A stretch of DNA of 64,000 bases, from assembly GCF_001307155.1 (NCBI RefSeq), contig NZ_CP012830.1, positions 2,866,501-2,930,500 on the forward strand, written 5' to 3'. The notes below the pieces were generated by a model. It was not told where the DNA came from. It saw nothing but the letters and a program-made list of their open reading frames with translations, and searched no databases. This DNA comes from Pseudomonas fluorescens. Its GTDB lineage: Bacteria > Pseudomonadota > Gammaproteobacteria > Pseudomonadales > Pseudomonadaceae. Of this stretch, positions 36,967-47,360 are shown piece by piece. Position 1 is the stretch's first letter, and each line of letters opens with the position of its first letter. Position numbers and translations under genes: made by a program.

Positions 36967-36999
36967 AATAAAAAGCCGCGATGATCGCGGCTTTTTATT
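36967..36999. terminator. Intrinsic terminator after motB
   Basis: A perfect 15-bp stem AATAAAAAGCCGCGA / TCGCGGCTTTTTATT with a 3-base loop. A- and T-runs make it bidirectional; it also faces the convergent rsgA (stop at 37062). Confidence 0.93.
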
Positions 37000-37061
37000 G
37001 TCTGTCGGTGCGCCAGTGGGCACTCAGCAGCCTTCAGTATCGGGGCTGCTGAGCGCTCTGG

Positions 37062-38093
37062 TTAATAGCTGGTTTCGGGCAAGCTGGCGATGATCGAGCG
37101 GTAGCTGTTCATGCGCTGCTGTTGCACGCGGCCTTCTTCCAGTGCCTTGAGCAGGGCGCAACCGGGTTCGCGGTCGTGCTTGCAGTCGCGGAAGCGGCAG
37201 GTGCCGATCAAGTCGTTGAACTCGATGAAACCGGCTTCGACGTCGGCACGGCTGACATGGCCCAGGCCGAATTCCCGAATACCCGGGGAATCGATCAGCT
37301 CACCGCCGCCGGGGAAGTGGAACAACCGCGCGGTGGTGGTGGTGTGGGTGCCCTGGCCGGACAGCTCGGACAGTGGGCCGACACGGGTTTCGACTTCCGG
37401 CAGCAGGCTGTTGACCAGCGAGGACTTGCCGACGCCGGACTGACCAACGAACACACTGATGCGCCCGTCCAGTTGTTCCTGCAACTGCTCCATGCCATTG
37501 CCATGGTGCGCCGAGACTTCCAGCACCGGGTAACCCAGCGTGCGGTAGACCGCTAGCAAGGCATTCAGCGCCGGGGCATTCTGCTCGTCGATCAGGTCGA
37601 ACTTATTGAGCAACAGCAGCGGGCGAATACCGGCGTGTTCGGCAGCGACCAGGTAGCGGTCGATCAGGTTGGCATGAGGTTCGGGGAGCGGGGCGAAGAC
37701 GATCACGATCATGTCGACGTTAGCCGCTACCGGCTTGAGCTGGCCACGGCTGTCGGGACGGCACAGTTCGGTTTTACGCGGCAATTGCGCGACGATGACG
37801 CCGATGCCCTGGTTGCCGGCACGCCAGACCACCTGGTCTCCGGTCACCAGCGCAGGCAGGTTGGCCCGCAAATGGCAGCGGAACACCTGGCCGGCCAGTT
37901 CGCCGTCGCGGGCTTCGACCTCGACCTGAACGCCGAAGTGAGCGATCACCAGGCCGGTCTGCTCGGGGCCAAGGTCGCCGCCCTCGAGCGCTTCGACGGC
38001 GGAGGATTCGCGTTTGGCGGCGCGGGCAGCGCGCTCACCTTGAATCTTTTCGATGCGCCAGTTTTGACGACGATTGAGTTGGCGTTTGGCCAT
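37062..38093 (-). CDS. rsgA: Ribosome small-subunit-dependent GTPase A
   Basis: A 343-residue circularly permuted GTPase in late 30S assembly. N-terminal OB-fold, then G-motifs in permuted order: NKFDLID near 160-166 (G4), GQSGVGKSS near 218-226 (G1), and DSPGIREFG near 268-276 (G3). The C-terminal zinc finger [14 protein letters not shown] near 302-315 is intact. It is divergent from orn. Confidence 0.95.
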   Translation of the reverse strand: MAKRQLNRRQNWRIEKIQGERAARAAKRESSAVEALEGGDLGPEQTGLVIAHFGVQVEVEARDGELAGQVFRCHLRANLPALVTGDQVVWRAGNQGIGVIVAQLPRKTELCRPDSRGQLKPVAANVDMIVIVFAPLPEPHANLIDRYLVAAEHAGIRPLLLLNKFDLIDEQNAPALNALLAVYRTLGYPVLEVSAHHGNGMEQLQEQLDGRISVFVGQSGVGKSSLVNSLLPEVETRVGPLSELSGQGTHTTTTARLFHFPGGGELIDSPGIREFGLGHVSRADVEAGFIEFNDLIGTCRFRDCKHDREPGCALLKALEEGRVQQQRMNSYRSIIASLPETSY

Positions 38094-38200
38094 GGGTGTT
38101 CCGTGTGGATAATGCAGCGATTAGGTAAAACGGCCGCGAGTTTAGCACGCCCCGAGAGTCCTCTAGGCTAAACTGCATGCCTACGCCGAGGAGCCGACAC

Positions 38201-38743
38201 ATGCAAAACCCGCAGAACCTGATTTGGATCGATCTGGAAATGACCGGTCTGAACCCTGACACCGATGTCATCATCGAGATGGCCACTATTGTCACCGACA
38301 GCAATCTCAACACCCTGGCCGAAGGCCCGGTCATCGCCATTCACCACAGCGACGAGATCCTGGCGGGCATGGACGAGTGGAACACCCGTCAACACGGTGG
38401 CTCCGGCCTGACCCAGCGGGTACGCGACAGCCGCATCAGTATGGCTGAAGCGGAAGCCCAGACCATCGCCTTCCTGGAAAAGTGGGTGCCGAAGGGCGCA
38501 TCGCCGATCTGCGGCAACAGCATTTGCCAGGACCGGCGCTTCCTCTATACGCACATGAAGGCGCTGGAAAGCTACTTCCACTACCGCAACCTCGACGTCT
38601 CGACCTTGAAGGAACTGGCCGCACGCTGGGCTCCGGACGTACGCGACAGCTTCAAGAAGGGCAGCACGCACCTGGCGCTGGACGATATCCGCGAGTCGAT
38701 CGCCGAGTTGCAGCACTACCGCACGCATTTCATCAAGTTCTGA
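38201..38743 (+). CDS. orn: Oligoribonuclease
   Basis: A 180-residue DEDDh 3'-5' exonuclease that degrades di- to pentaribonucleotides, including pGpG from c-di-GMP. The metal-binding pattern starts with WIDLEMTGL (Asp11, Glu13), continues with [12 protein letters not shown] near 104-115, and ends with [13 protein letters not shown] containing the catalytic histidine and aspartate. GAGGAG precedes the ATG at 38201, which I take over an earlier in-frame start. Confidence 0.97.
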   Translation: MQNPQNLIWIDLEMTGLNPDTDVIIEMATIVTDSNLNTLAEGPVIAIHHSDEILAGMDEWNTRQHGGSGLTQRVRDSRISMAEAEAQTIAFLEKWVPKGASPICGNSICQDRRFLYTHMKALESYFHYRNLDVSTLKELAARWAPDVRDSFKKGSTHLALDDIRESIAELQHYRTHFIKF

Positions 38744-38766
38744 TTGAATGATATTGGGGGGGCTAA

Positions 38767-38888
38767 TGTGGCGAGGGAGCTTGCTCCCGCTCGGCTGCGC
38801 AGCAGCCGTAAGTCTGGCAGCTACGGTTTATCAGGCAGCCTAGGTTGGGAGTGCTTCGCACTCCAGCGGGAGCAAGCTCCCTCGCCAC
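38767..38888. repeat. REP doublet (REPIN), copy 6
   Basis: Arms TGTGGCGAGGGAGC and GCTCCCTCGCCAC, about 122 bp overall, with inner palindromes (CGGCTGCGCAGCAGCCG; GAGTGCTTCGCACTC). It lies between co-directional orn and the TRIC-type gene. Confidence 0.9.
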
Positions 38889-38970
38889 GGGGTTTATATT
38901 CGCTCACCGCCCTCTTTTGGTGCCCCGACGATCTGAGTAGACTGCGCGCCTTCTCGTAAGGACCGCCGCC

Positions 38971-39582
38971 ATGTTGCTGATGCTCTACCTGATTGCCATT
39001 ACCGCTGAAGCCATGACTGGCGCGTTGTCTGCCGGTCGGCGTGGCATGGACTGGTTTGGCGTGGTGCTGATCGCCTGTGTGACGGCGCTGGGCGGTGGTT
39101 CGGTGCGTGACGTGCTGCTCGGGCACTATCCGCTGACCTGGGTCAAACACCCGGAATACCTGGTGTTGACCTCGGCTGCGGCAATGCTCACGGTCTTTAC
39201 CGCACGCTGGATGCGCCATCTGCGCTCGCTGTTTCTGGTACTCGACGCCGTAGGGTTGGTGGCGTTTACCCTGATCGGCTGCATGATTGCGCTGGAAACG
39301 GGCCACGGCATGTTGGTGGCGTCGGTCAGCGGGGTGATCACCGGAGTGTTCGGCGGCATCCTGCGCGACATTTTCTGCAACGACATCCCGCTGATCTTCC
39401 GTCGCGAGCTCTACGCCAGCGTCTCGTTCGCTGCCGCGTGGTGCTACATGCTCTGTCTTTACCTGCAATTACCCGACGAACAGGCGATTCTGATCACCTT
39501 GTTTGGCGGCTTCCTGCTGCGCTTGCTGGCGATTCGTTTCCACTGGGAAATGCCCAAGTTCGTCTACAACGACGAAGCCTGA
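38971..39582 (+). CDS. TRIC-type cation channel family (UPF0126) membrane protein
   Basis: A 203-residue inner-membrane protein with about six or seven helices in two related halves. The repeated signatures are GALSAGRRGMDWFGVVLIA...GGGSVRDVLLG near 18-51 and SGVITGVFGGILRDIF near 118-133. Prokaryotic members are trimeric cation (K+) channels. It is preceded by TAAGGA. Physiological role unknown. Confidence 0.85.
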   Translation: MLLMLYLIAITAEAMTGALSAGRRGMDWFGVVLIACVTALGGGSVRDVLLGHYPLTWVKHPEYLVLTSAAAMLTVFTARWMRHLRSLFLVLDAVGLVAFTLIGCMIALETGHGMLVASVSGVITGVFGGILRDIFCNDIPLIFRRELYASVSFAAAWCYMLCLYLQLPDEQAILITLFGGFLLRLLAIRFHWEMPKFVYNDEA

Positions 39583-39593
39583 CACCAGAGCTC

Positions 39594-40658
39594 CTACGCG
39601 AGTCCGTGTTGTTTCAGCGCCCATTGCACATGCTCGCGCACCAGCTCTGACGGATATTCCGCGCGCGCTTTCAGGGCTTCCAGCACCGGAATCGTTGAAG
39701 GCGCATTGCCAAGTCCGACGGCCAGGTTACGCAGCCAGCGTTCATAACCGGCGCGGCGCAGCGGTGAGCCTTCGGTGCTGCTCAGAAATTTCTCTTCATC
39801 CCACATGAACAGTTCGGCCAACTCGGCGTTGTCGAGGTTGTGTCGCGGTTTGAAGTCGCTTTCGCCGGACGGACGGGCGAAGCGGTTCCACGGGCAGACG
39901 ATCTGGCAATCATCGCAACCGAACACCCGATTGCCGATCAGCGGCCGCAAATCTTCGGGGATCGCCGTTTTCAGCTCGATGGTCAGGTACGAAATGCAGC
40001 GGCGGGCGTCCAATACATAGGGGCCGACGAAGGCCTTGGTCGGGCAGATGTCCAGGCACGCCGTGCAGCGTCCGCAGTGCTCGGTGCTGTGAGGCGGGTC
40101 GACCGGCAGCGGCAGGTCGACGAACAGCTCGCTCAAAAAGAAGTAACTGCCGGCCTTGCGGTTCAGTACCAAGGTGTTTTTGCCGATCCAGCCGAGACCC
40201 GCCTGTTCGGCGATGGCTTTTTCCAGCACCGGGGCGCTATCGACGAAAGCCCTGTAGCCGAAGGGGCCAATGACCTGCTGGATCTTCTCGGCCAATTGCT
40301 GCACGCGTTTGCGGATCAGCTTGTGATAGTCGCGGCCCAGGGCATAGCGCGAGATGTAGGCTTTTTCCGGTTGGCCCAGGCGCTTGGCCATTTCAGTGTC
40401 GCCCGGCAGGTAGTCCATGCGCAGTGAAACCACCCGCAACGTGCCCGGCACCAGCTCTTCCGGGTGCGAGCGTTTGCTGCCGTGGGCGCCCATGTAATCC
40501 ATTTCGCCGTGGTAGCCGGCTTCGAGCCAGCGCTCCAGGTGTTGTTCATGCTCAGCCAGGTCCAGACCACTGATGCCGACTTGTTGAAAACCCAACTCGC
40601 GGCCCCAGTCTTTGATCGATTGGGCGAGAGTAGGAAGATCTGTGGTAATTGCAGGCAT
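39594..40658 (-). CDS. queG: Epoxyqueuosine reductase
   Basis: A 354-residue iron-sulfur and cobalamin-dependent enzyme for the last step of queuosine tRNA modification. Two ferredoxin-like [4Fe-4S] motifs are present: CGRCTACLDICP near 195-206 and CDDCQIVCPWNRF near 245-257. An N-terminal cobalamin-binding part contains the ALGRDYHKLIRKRVQQLA segment, and a C-terminal HEAT-like region follows. It starts at 40658 (MPAITTDLPTLAQSI) and is divergent from nnrD. Confidence 0.93.
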   Translation of the reverse strand: MPAITTDLPTLAQSIKDWGRELGFQQVGISGLDLAEHEQHLERWLEAGYHGEMDYMGAHGSKRSHPEELVPGTLRVVSLRMDYLPGDTEMAKRLGQPEKAYISRYALGRDYHKLIRKRVQQLAEKIQQVIGPFGYRAFVDSAPVLEKAIAEQAGLGWIGKNTLVLNRKAGSYFFLSELFVDLPLPVDPPHSTEHCGRCTACLDICPTKAFVGPYVLDARRCISYLTIELKTAIPEDLRPLIGNRVFGCDDCQIVCPWNRFARPSGESDFKPRHNLDNAELAELFMWDEEKFLSSTEGSPLRRAGYERWLRNLAVGLGNAPSTIPVLEALKARAEYPSELVREHVQWALKQHGLA

Positions 40659-40721
40659 GAGACAGGGGAAACCGGAGCTGAGGTGCGTATAATTCTGCCA
40701 GACATCGGAGCCTGAAGACGC

Positions 40722-42221
40722 ATGCCGCAGACAAAACACCATTTACCCGACGCGCTGTACAGCGCCGCACAGGTCCGGGCGCTCGACGCGCGGCTGATTG
40801 CGGCCGGGACACCGGGCTTCGAATTGATGCATCGGGCGGCTCGTGCCACGTGGCGAGCGTTGGTCCGGCACTGGCCGACGGCCACTGAGCTCAGTGTGTT
40901 GGCGGGCCACGGCAATAACGCCGGGGACGGTTATCTGGTGGCGGTACTGGCGTTGCGTGCCGGTTGGCAGGTGCGAGTGCTGGCGGTGGTTGAACCGTCG
41001 CGCTTGCAGGGCGATGCCGCGCTGGCATATGCCGAAGCGCTGGCCGCCGGGGTTGTCGTCGAGGCCTGGTCACCTGCCATCGAACTGCGTGGGGTGGTGC
41101 TGGATGCGCTGCTGGGCACCGGCCTGAGCGGTGAGGTGCGCGAACCCTATGTTGCTGCGATCGAGGCGATCAATGCCTGTGGCCTGCCCGTTGCGGCGGT
41201 GGATATCCCGTCCGGTCTGTGCGCCGATACCGGGCGAGTCCTCGGGGTTGCGGTTCAGGCCGACCTCACCGTGACGTACATCGGCCTCAAGCTTGGGCTG
41301 TTCACCGGCGATGCGGCGGATCAGGTGGGGGAGTTGCAGTTCAACGATCTGCAAGCCGACACGCAGATCGTTGCTGAAAGCACCGTCAGTGCTTATCGCC
41401 TGAATCCAGACAACCTGCCGCGGCTGGCAGCTCGGGCACCGAGCGCTCACAAAGGCCGATTCGGTCACGTCCTGCTGATCGGTGGCGATCGGGGTTTCGG
41501 CGGTGCCATTCTCTTGAGCTCCCAAAGTGCCCTGCGCAGCGGCGCGGGCATGGTGTCTCTGGCGACCCGCAGTGAACATGTACCGGCCGCATTGGCGCGG
41601 GCGCCCGAAGTCATGGTGCTGGGCGTTCACTCGGCCAACCAACTCATGGACCCGCTCGGCCAGGCCAGTGTGCTGGTGGTCGGACCGGGGCTCGGCAAGG
41701 GCGCGTGGGGTCGCAGTTTGTTGTCGGCAGCGGCCAACGCCCCGTTACCGCAGGTCTGGGACGCCGATGCGCTGAATTTGCTGAGCCGGGGTGATGTGCG
41801 CCTGCCAAAGGATTGCGTGATCACTCCGCATCCGGGGGAGGCGGCGCGGTTATTGGGGCTTTCCACGGCCGAGGTTCAAGCCGATCGCCCCGCCGCGGCC
41901 CATGCATTGAGCAAAAAATACACAACCACCGTCATTCTCAAAGGGGCCGGCAGCCTGATTGCCAGCCCTGATGGTCGTTTGGCGCTGTGTCATCAAGGCC
42001 ACCCGGCCATGGCTGCCGCGGGTCTGGGGGATGTGCTGGCCGGACTGGTCGGCGCCTTGCTGGCCCAGGGCATGAATGCATTCGATGCAGCTTGCCTGGC
42101 GGTCTGGCTGCACGCCAACGCCGGCGAGCGTGAAGGTAAAACGGGCCGTGGGCTGGCGGCCAGTGATCTGATTCCCGCCATTCGTCAGTTGCTGGAGGAG
42201 CAAGCACCGTGTCTGAAGTAA
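40722..42221 (+). CDS. nnrD: Bifunctional NAD(P)H-hydrate epimerase / ADP-dependent NAD(P)H-hydrate dehydratase
   Basis: A 499-residue metabolite-repair enzyme that restores damaged NAD(P)H. The N-terminal YjeF_N epimerase covers about 10-215 (AGHGNNAGDGYLVA near 61-74). The C-terminal ribokinase-like dehydratase covers about 230-490 with HKGRFGHVLLIGGDRGFGGA, TPHPGEAARLL and the catalytic AAAGLGDVLAGL near 430-441. It overlaps tsaE by 13 bases, so translation is coupled. Confidence 0.95.
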   Translation: MPQTKHHLPDALYSAAQVRALDARLIAAGTPGFELMHRAARATWRALVRHWPTATELSVLAGHGNNAGDGYLVAVLALRAGWQVRVLAVVEPSRLQGDAALAYAEALAAGVVVEAWSPAIELRGVVLDALLGTGLSGEVREPYVAAIEAINACGLPVAAVDIPSGLCADTGRVLGVAVQADLTVTYIGLKLGLFTGDAADQVGELQFNDLQADTQIVAESTVSAYRLNPDNLPRLAARAPSAHKGRFGHVLLIGGDRGFGGAILLSSQSALRSGAGMVSLATRSEHVPAALARAPEVMVLGVHSANQLMDPLGQASVLVVGPGLGKGAWGRSLLSAAANAPLPQVWDADALNLLSRGDVRLPKDCVITPHPGEAARLLGLSTAEVQADRPAAAHALSKKYTTTVILKGAGSLIASPDGRLALCHQGHPAMAAAGLGDVLAGLVGALLAQGMNAFDAACLAVWLHANAGEREGKTGRGLAASDLIPAIRQLLEEQAPCLK

Positions 42222-42679
42222 CCCTGTATCTGGCCAATGAAGACGCCATGGTCGCGTTGGGCAACCGTATCGCTCAAGTGACCAAAGGGCACGGCATCAT
42301 CTTTCTGGACGGTGACCTTGGGGCGGGTAAAACCACCCTGTCGCGGGGCATTATTCGCGGTTTGGGGCATGTTGGCGCAGTAAAAAGTCCGACCTTTACC
42401 TTGGTCGAGCCCTACGAGATCGGCGACATTCGCGCCTTCCATTTTGACCTGTATCGACTGGTCGATCCGGAGGAGCTGGAGTTTCTTGGCATTCGTGACT
42501 ATCTAGAAGACGATGCACTGTGTCTGATCGAGTGGCCCCAGAAGGGTGCAGGCTTTTTGCCAAAGCCCGACCTGACCATTACCATTAGCCCGCATGACAG
42601 CGGGCGTTCGCTGAATCTGTCGCCCCAGGGTTTGCGTGGCGAGTCTTGGTGTGCCTCTTTGGCATTGGAATTCAAATAA
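42209..42679 (+). CDS. tsaE: tRNA N6-threonylcarbamoyladenosine biosynthesis ATPase
   Basis: A 156-residue P-loop ATPase that works with TsaB and TsaD in t6A synthesis on ANN-decoding tRNAs. Walker A GDLGAGKTT is at 35-43, and KSPTFTLVEPYEI and HFDLYRLVDPEELEFLG follow as expected. The GTG start lies inside the nnrD end and ties translation to it. Confidence 0.94.
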   Translation: MSEVTLYLANEDAMVALGNRIAQVTKGHGIIFLDGDLGAGKTTLSRGIIRGLGHVGAVKSPTFTLVEPYEIGDIRAFHFDLYRLVDPEELEFLGIRDYLEDDALCLIEWPQKGAGFLPKPDLTITISPHDSGRSLNLSPQGLRGESWCASLALEFK

Positions 42680-42694
42680 ATGATGGGGTTAGGT

Positions 42695-44116
42695 ATGCGC
42701 TTTCGCGCGTTGGTTGCTGTCGTAGGAATGCTGCTTACGGCACTGGCCGTCGACGCTGTGGCCGCGACAAAGGTCAACAGTGTTCGCTTGTGGCGGGCGC
42801 CGGATAACACCCGACTGGTGTTTGACCTGTCCGGCCCGGTCCAGCACAGCGTCTTTACCCTGACGTCCCCGGATCGTCTGGTGATCGACATCAATGGCGC
42901 CGTCCTTGGCGCGCCGCTGAAGGTCTCTACCGCCAATACCCCGATTACCGACATGCGTTCGGCTCAGCGCACGCCGACCGATCTGCGGGTGGTCATCGAC
43001 CTGAAAAAAGCCGTTACCCCGAAGAGCTTCGTGCTGGCGCCAAATGCGCAGTACGGCAATCGCCTGGTGGTCGACCTGTTCGACAACGCCGCCGATGCCG
43101 CGCCACCGCCCGCACCGACCCCGGCCCCAACCGTTGCCACTGTGCCAGCGGTACCGGTGGCTCCGGTTGAGCCGGCAATCAAGCTGCCGCCTGCTCCGGC
43201 CGGTAAGCGCGACATCATCGTGGTCATCGATGCCGGACACGGCGGCGAGGATCCGGGGGCTTCCGGTTCCCGTGGCCAGCACGAAAAAGACGTGGTGCTG
43301 GCCATCGCTCGCGAGCTGCAGCGCCAGGTCAACGGCATGAAAGGCTTCCGGGCCGAGCTGACCCGTACCGGCGACTACTTCATTCCATTGCGTGGCCGTA
43401 CCGAGATCGCCCGCAAGAAGGGCGCCGACCTGTTCGTCTCGATTCACGCCGACGCGGCACCCTCCGCTGCAGCGTTCGGCGCTTCGGTATTCGCCTTGTC
43501 CGAGCGCGGCGCAACGTCCGAGACCGCGCGTTGGCTGGCCGACAGCGAAAACCGCTCCGACCTGATCGGCGGTGCCGGCAACGTCAGCCTCGACGACAAG
43601 GACAAGATGCTTGCCGGCGTACTGCTTGATCTGTCGATGACCGCGTCGCTGACTTCCAGCCTGAACGTCGGCCAGAAGGTCTTGAGCAACATTGGCCGGG
43701 TCACCTCGTTGCACAAACAACGCGTCGAGCAGGCCGGATTCATGGTGCTGAAGTCGCCGGACATTCCATCGATCCTGGTGGAAACCGGGTTTATCTCCAA
43801 TGCCAACGAAGCCTCGAAACTGGCGGCGTCCGGTCACCAGCAAGCGCTGGCCCGTTCGATCAGCGCGGGTGTGCGCCAGTTCTTCCAGCAGAACCCGCCA
43901 CCGGGCACCTACATCGCCTGGCTGCGTGATTCCGGCAAGATCGCCCAGGGGCCGCGTGACCACACGGTGCGTCCGGGTGAAACCCTGGCGATGATCGCGG
44001 TGCGTTATCAGGTCTCGCCGGCGACTCTGCGCAGCGCCAACGGCCTGCAGTCCGACGAACTGAAAATCGGCCAGCACCTGAACATCCCGGGCACCGAATT
44101 GGCGGCCAAGGAATGA
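42695..44116 (+). CDS. amiB: N-acetylmuramoyl-L-alanine amidase with AMIN and LysM domains
   Basis: A 473-residue periplasmic amidase that cuts septal peptidoglycan during cell separation. Signal peptide about 1-22. AMIN domain about 25-120 targets it to the septum. A Pro/Ala-rich linker follows at about 125-165. Amidase_3 domain begins at [12 protein letters not shown] (Zn ligands), with the catalytic HADAAPS and [13 protein letters not shown]-terminal LysM near 425-470 ([19 protein letters not shown]) binds glycan. I prefer the ATG at 42695, after GGGGTTAGGT; an in-frame ATG at 42680 adds five residues. Its stop overlaps mutL by 4 bases. Confidence 0.93.
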   Translation: MRFRALVAVVGMLLTALAVDAVAATKVNSVRLWRAPDNTRLVFDLSGPVQHSVFTLTSPDRLVIDINGAVLGAPLKVSTANTPITDMRSAQRTPTDLRVVIDLKKAVTPKSFVLAPNAQYGNRLVVDLFDNAADAAPPPAPTPAPTVATVPAVPVAPVEPAIKLPPAPAGKRDIIVVIDAGHGGEDPGASGSRGQHEKDVVLAIARELQRQVNGMKGFRAELTRTGDYFIPLRGRTEIARKKGADLFVSIHADAAPSAAAFGASVFALSERGATSETARWLADSENRSDLIGGAGNVSLDDKDKMLAGVLLDLSMTASLTSSLNVGQKVLSNIGRVTSLHKQRVEQAGFMVLKSPDIPSILVETGFISNANEASKLAASGHQQALARSISAGVRQFFQQNPPPGTYIAWLRDSGKIAQGPRDHTVRPGETLAMIAVRYQVSPATLRSANGLQSDELKIGQHLNIPGTELAAKE

Positions 44117-46023
44117 ACGATGCCGTGAACACCGCAGCGCGTATCGAGCTGCTCAGCCCGCGACTGGCGAACCAGATTGCCGCCGGTGAGGTGGTCGAGC
44201 GTCCGGCTTCGGTGATCAAGGAGCTGTTGGAAAACAGTCTCGACTCCGGTGCCAAACGTATCGACGTCGATGTCGAGCAGGGCGGCGTCAAGCTGCTGCG
44301 GGTTCGCGACGATGGCAGTGGGATCTCCTCCGATGATTTGCCGCTGGCGTTGGCGCGACATGCCACCAGCAAGATTCGCAATCTCGAAGACCTCGAGCAG
44401 GTGATGAGCCTCGGCTTTCGCGGTGAGGCCCTCGCGTCGATCAGCTCCGTGGCGCGCCTGACCCTGACGTCCCGCACCCGAGGTGCCGATCAAGCCTGGC
44501 AGGTCGAGACCGAAGGCCGAGACATGGCGCCTCGCGTCCAGCCGGCCGCCCACCCGGTGGGTACTTCGGTTGAAGTGCGCGACTTGTTCTTCAATACTCC
44601 GGCGCGGCGCAAGTTCCTCAAGACCGAAAAAACCGAATTCGATCACCTGCAAGAAGTGATCAAGCGTCTGGCGCTGGCGCGCTTCGACGTGGCGTTCCAT
44701 CTGCGCCATAACGGCAAGACCATCCTCAGCCTGCACGAAGCCCATGACGACGCGGCTCGCGCCCGGCGTGTGGCGGCGATCTGCGGAGCGGGCTTCCTGG
44801 AGCAGGCGCTGCCCATCGAGATCGAGCGCAATGGCCTTCATCTGTGGGGCTGGGTCGGGTTGCCGACCTTTAACCGTAGCCAGGCGGACTTGCAGTATTT
44901 TTTTGTGAATGGCCGTGCGGTGCGCGACAAACTGGTGGCCCACGCGGTGCGCCAGGCCTATCGCGACGTGCTGTTCAACGGTCGGCATCCGACGTTCGTG
45001 CTGTTTTTCGAAGTCGATCCGGCGGGCGTCGACGTCAACGTGCACCCGACCAAACATGAAGTGCGCTTCCGTGACGGGCGCATGGTCCACGACTTCCTCT
45101 ATGGCACCTTGCACCGCGCCTTGGGCGACGTGCGTCCGGAAGATCATTTGGCTGCGCCTGTCGCGACAGCCATAGTCAGGCCGACCGGAATCGAAGCCGG
45201 CGAGTTCGGCCCGCAAGGTGAAATGCGTCTGGCGGCCAATGCGTTGCTCGAGCAGCCGCAGGCACAGCCGTCCTTTAATACGACGGCAGGCTCGGGCGCC
45301 GGCGCCGGTTATCAGTATCAATACACACCGCGTCCGCAGTCGGGCGTGCCGGTGGCCGAAGCGCAGGCTGCCTATCGCGAGTTTTTTGCGCCATTGCCGG
45401 AAGCGAACGCCACGGCGCTGCCAGACGGTCAGGGCGATATTCCGCCGCTGGGGTATGCGCTGGCACAGCTCAAAGGCATCTACATTCTTTCGGAAAACGC
45501 CCAGGGGCTGGTGCTGGTGGACATGCACGCGGCGCATGAGCGGATCATGTACGAGCGGCTGAAAGTCGCGATGGCCAGCGAAGGCCTGAGCGGCCAACCG
45601 CTGCTGGTGCCGGAGTCGATTGCAGTCAGTCAGCGTGAAGCCGATTGCGCCGAAGAACACGTCAGCTGGTTCCAGCGCCTCGGTTTTGAACTTCAGCGTC
45701 TGGGCCCGGAAACCCTGGCGATCCGGCAGATTCCGGCGTTGCTCAAGCAGGCCGAGGCCAATCGTCTGGTTCACGACGTATTGGCAGACCTGATGGAATA
45801 CGGCACCAGCGACCGGATTCAGGCACACCTGAACGAACTGCTCGGAACCATGGCCTGCCATGGCGCTATTCGCGCCAACCGACGCCTGGCCTTGCCGGAA
45901 ATGAACGGTCTGCTGCGGGACATGGAAAACACCGAGCGCAGTGGTCAATGCAACCATGGCCGACCAACCTGGACCCAACTGGGCCTGGATGATCTGGACA
46001 AACTGTTCTTGCGCGGTCGTTGA
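44113..46023 (+). CDS. mutL: DNA mismatch repair protein MutL
   Basis: A 636-residue mismatch-repair matchmaker. GHKL ATPase: [20 protein letters not shown] near 19-38, DDGSGI near 67-72 and [16 protein letters not shown] near 100-115. The C-terminal domain has the endonuclease motif [14 protein letters not shown] near 470-484, together with [12 protein letters not shown] and CNHGRPTW, so this MutL is a latent nicking endonuclease. Overlaps amiB by 4 bases and miaA by 1. Confidence 0.97.
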   Translation: MNDAVNTAARIELLSPRLANQIAAGEVVERPASVIKELLENSLDSGAKRIDVDVEQGGVKLLRVRDDGSGISSDDLPLALARHATSKIRNLEDLEQVMSLGFRGEALASISSVARLTLTSRTRGADQAWQVETEGRDMAPRVQPAAHPVGTSVEVRDLFFNTPARRKFLKTEKTEFDHLQEVIKRLALARFDVAFHLRHNGKTILSLHEAHDDAARARRVAAICGAGFLEQALPIEIERNGLHLWGWVGLPTFNRSQADLQYFFVNGRAVRDKLVAHAVRQAYRDVLFNGRHPTFVLFFEVDPAGVDVNVHPTKHEVRFRDGRMVHDFLYGTLHRALGDVRPEDHLAAPVATAIVRPTGIEAGEFGPQGEMRLAANALLEQPQAQPSFNTTAGSGAGAGYQYQYTPRPQSGVPVAEAQAAYREFFAPLPEANATALPDGQGDIPPLGYALAQLKGIYILSENAQGLVLVDMHAAHERIMYERLKVAMASEGLSGQPLLVPESIAVSQREADCAEEHVSWFQRLGFELQRLGPETLAIRQIPALLKQAEANRLVHDVLADLMEYGTSDRIQAHLNELLGTMACHGAIRANRRLALPEMNGLLRDMENTERSGQCNHGRPTWTQLGLDDLDKLFLRGR

Positions 46024-46994
46024 TGAGCCAACTCCCTCCAGCGATATTCCTGATGGGCCCGACCGCTGCGGGCAAGACCGATCTGGCTATCGAGCTGACC
46101 AAGGTCCTGCCGTGCGAGTTGATCAGCGTCGACTCGGCGCTGGTTTACCGCGGCATGGACATCGGCACGGCCAAGCCTTCGAAGGAACTGTTGGCCGAGT
46201 TTCCTCATCGGTTGATCGACATTCTTGATCCGGTCGAGGCCTATTCGGCGGCTGATTTTCGCCGGGATGCCCTGCAGGCCATGGCCGAGATCACCGCACG
46301 CGGCAATATTCCGCTGCTGGTCGGCGGCACAATGCTCTATTACAAGGCTTTGCTCGAAGGTCTGGCCGATATGCCTGCGGCCGATCCGCAGATCCGCGCT
46401 GAAATCGAGGAAGAGGCTGCACGCCTTGGCTGGCAAGCCCTGCACGATCAGTTGGCGGTCATTGATCCGGTGTCGGCAGCACGAATTCACCCCAATGACC
46501 CGCAGCGACTCAGTCGGGCGCTGGAAGTTTATCGGGTCAGCGGCCAGAGTATGACCGAACACCGCGCGCGACAATCTGCGCAAAGTACTGAAGCAGGCGC
46601 TTCGGGTCGCCCACAATTGCCCTATACTGTCGCGAACTTGGCTATCGCTCCGGCGAATCGTCAGGTACTGCATGAGCGTATTAAACAAAGATTCACACAA
46701 ATGTTGGAACAGGGATTCATTGACGAGGTCGTAGCCCTGCGTAAAAGAAGTGACCTGCATGCCGGGTTGCCGTCTATACGCGCTGTAGGTTACCGACAAG
46801 TCTGGGATTACCTGGATGGCAAGCTGACGTCAGCCGAGATGCAGGAACGTGGGATCATTGCCACGCGCCAATTGGCGAAGCGCCAGTTCACCTGGCTACG
46901 CAGTTGGGCTGATTTACACTGGCTGGACAGCCTCGATTGCGACAATCTGCCACGCGCCTTGAAATACCTGGGAACGGTCTCCATATTGAGCTGA
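46023..46994 (+). CDS. miaA: tRNA dimethylallyltransferase
   Basis: A 323-residue enzyme that adds the isopentenyl group to A37 of UNN-decoding tRNAs, the first step to ms2i6A. P-loop [11 protein letters not shown] near 12-22, [16 protein letters not shown] near 39-54 and the C-terminal [16 protein letters not shown] near 242-257 are conserved. Its start lies in the mutL stop. Located between mutL and hfq as in E. coli. Confidence 0.96.
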   Translation: MSQLPPAIFLMGPTAAGKTDLAIELTKVLPCELISVDSALVYRGMDIGTAKPSKELLAEFPHRLIDILDPVEAYSAADFRRDALQAMAEITARGNIPLLVGGTMLYYKALLEGLADMPAADPQIRAEIEEEAARLGWQALHDQLAVIDPVSAARIHPNDPQRLSRALEVYRVSGQSMTEHRARQSAQSTEAGASGRPQLPYTVANLAIAPANRQVLHERIKQRFTQMLEQGFIDEVVALRKRSDLHAGLPSIRAVGYRQVWDYLDGKLTSAEMQERGIIATRQLAKRQFTWLRSWADLHWLDSLDCDNLPRALKYLGTVSILS

Positions 46995-47087
46995 GTCCTT
47001 GCAATTGCCGTCTATCCTTGGGGGTGTGACGGCCTAAGCCATTTTTTTACCTATTTTTATTATTGAATCCTTAAAGGAGTGCGGCAC

Positions 47088-47348
47088 ATGTCAAAAGGGC
47101 ATTCGCTACAAGACCCTTACTTGAATACATTGCGTAAAGAGAAAGTGGGGGTTTCCATCTATCTGGTCAACGGAATCAAACTGCAAGGCACGATCGAGTC
47201 GTTCGACCAGTTCGTTATCCTGCTGAAAAACACCGTCAGCCAGATGGTCTACAAACACGCGATCTCTACAGTGGTGCCGGTTCGTCCAATTCGTCTGCCT
47301 AGCGCAACCGAATCCGAACAAGCTGACGCTGAGCCAGGTAACGCCTGA
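47088..47348 (+). CDS. hfq: RNA chaperone Hfq
   Basis: An 86-residue Sm-like hexameric chaperone that pairs small RNAs with mRNAs. Sm1: [24 protein letters not shown] N-terminal part; Sm2: [11 protein letters not shown]. The C-terminal tail is short (about 20 residues), as usual in Pseudomonas. AAAGGAGT at 47073-47080 is a strong ribosome site. About 93 bases separate it from miaA, leaving room for an own promoter. Confidence 0.98.
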   Translation: MSKGHSLQDPYLNTLRKEKVGVSIYLVNGIKLQGTIESFDQFVILLKNTVSQMVYKHAISTVVPVRPIRLPSATESEQADAEPGNA

Positions 47349-47360
47349 TAGGAGTCTCCT

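Noticed and set aside
47007..47045. GCCGTC...GACGGC followed by ATTTTTTT between miaA and hfq as a terminator
   Set aside because: The stem is only 6 bp, the loop is 15 bases and the T-run is separated from the stem by 8 bases; too weak to call.
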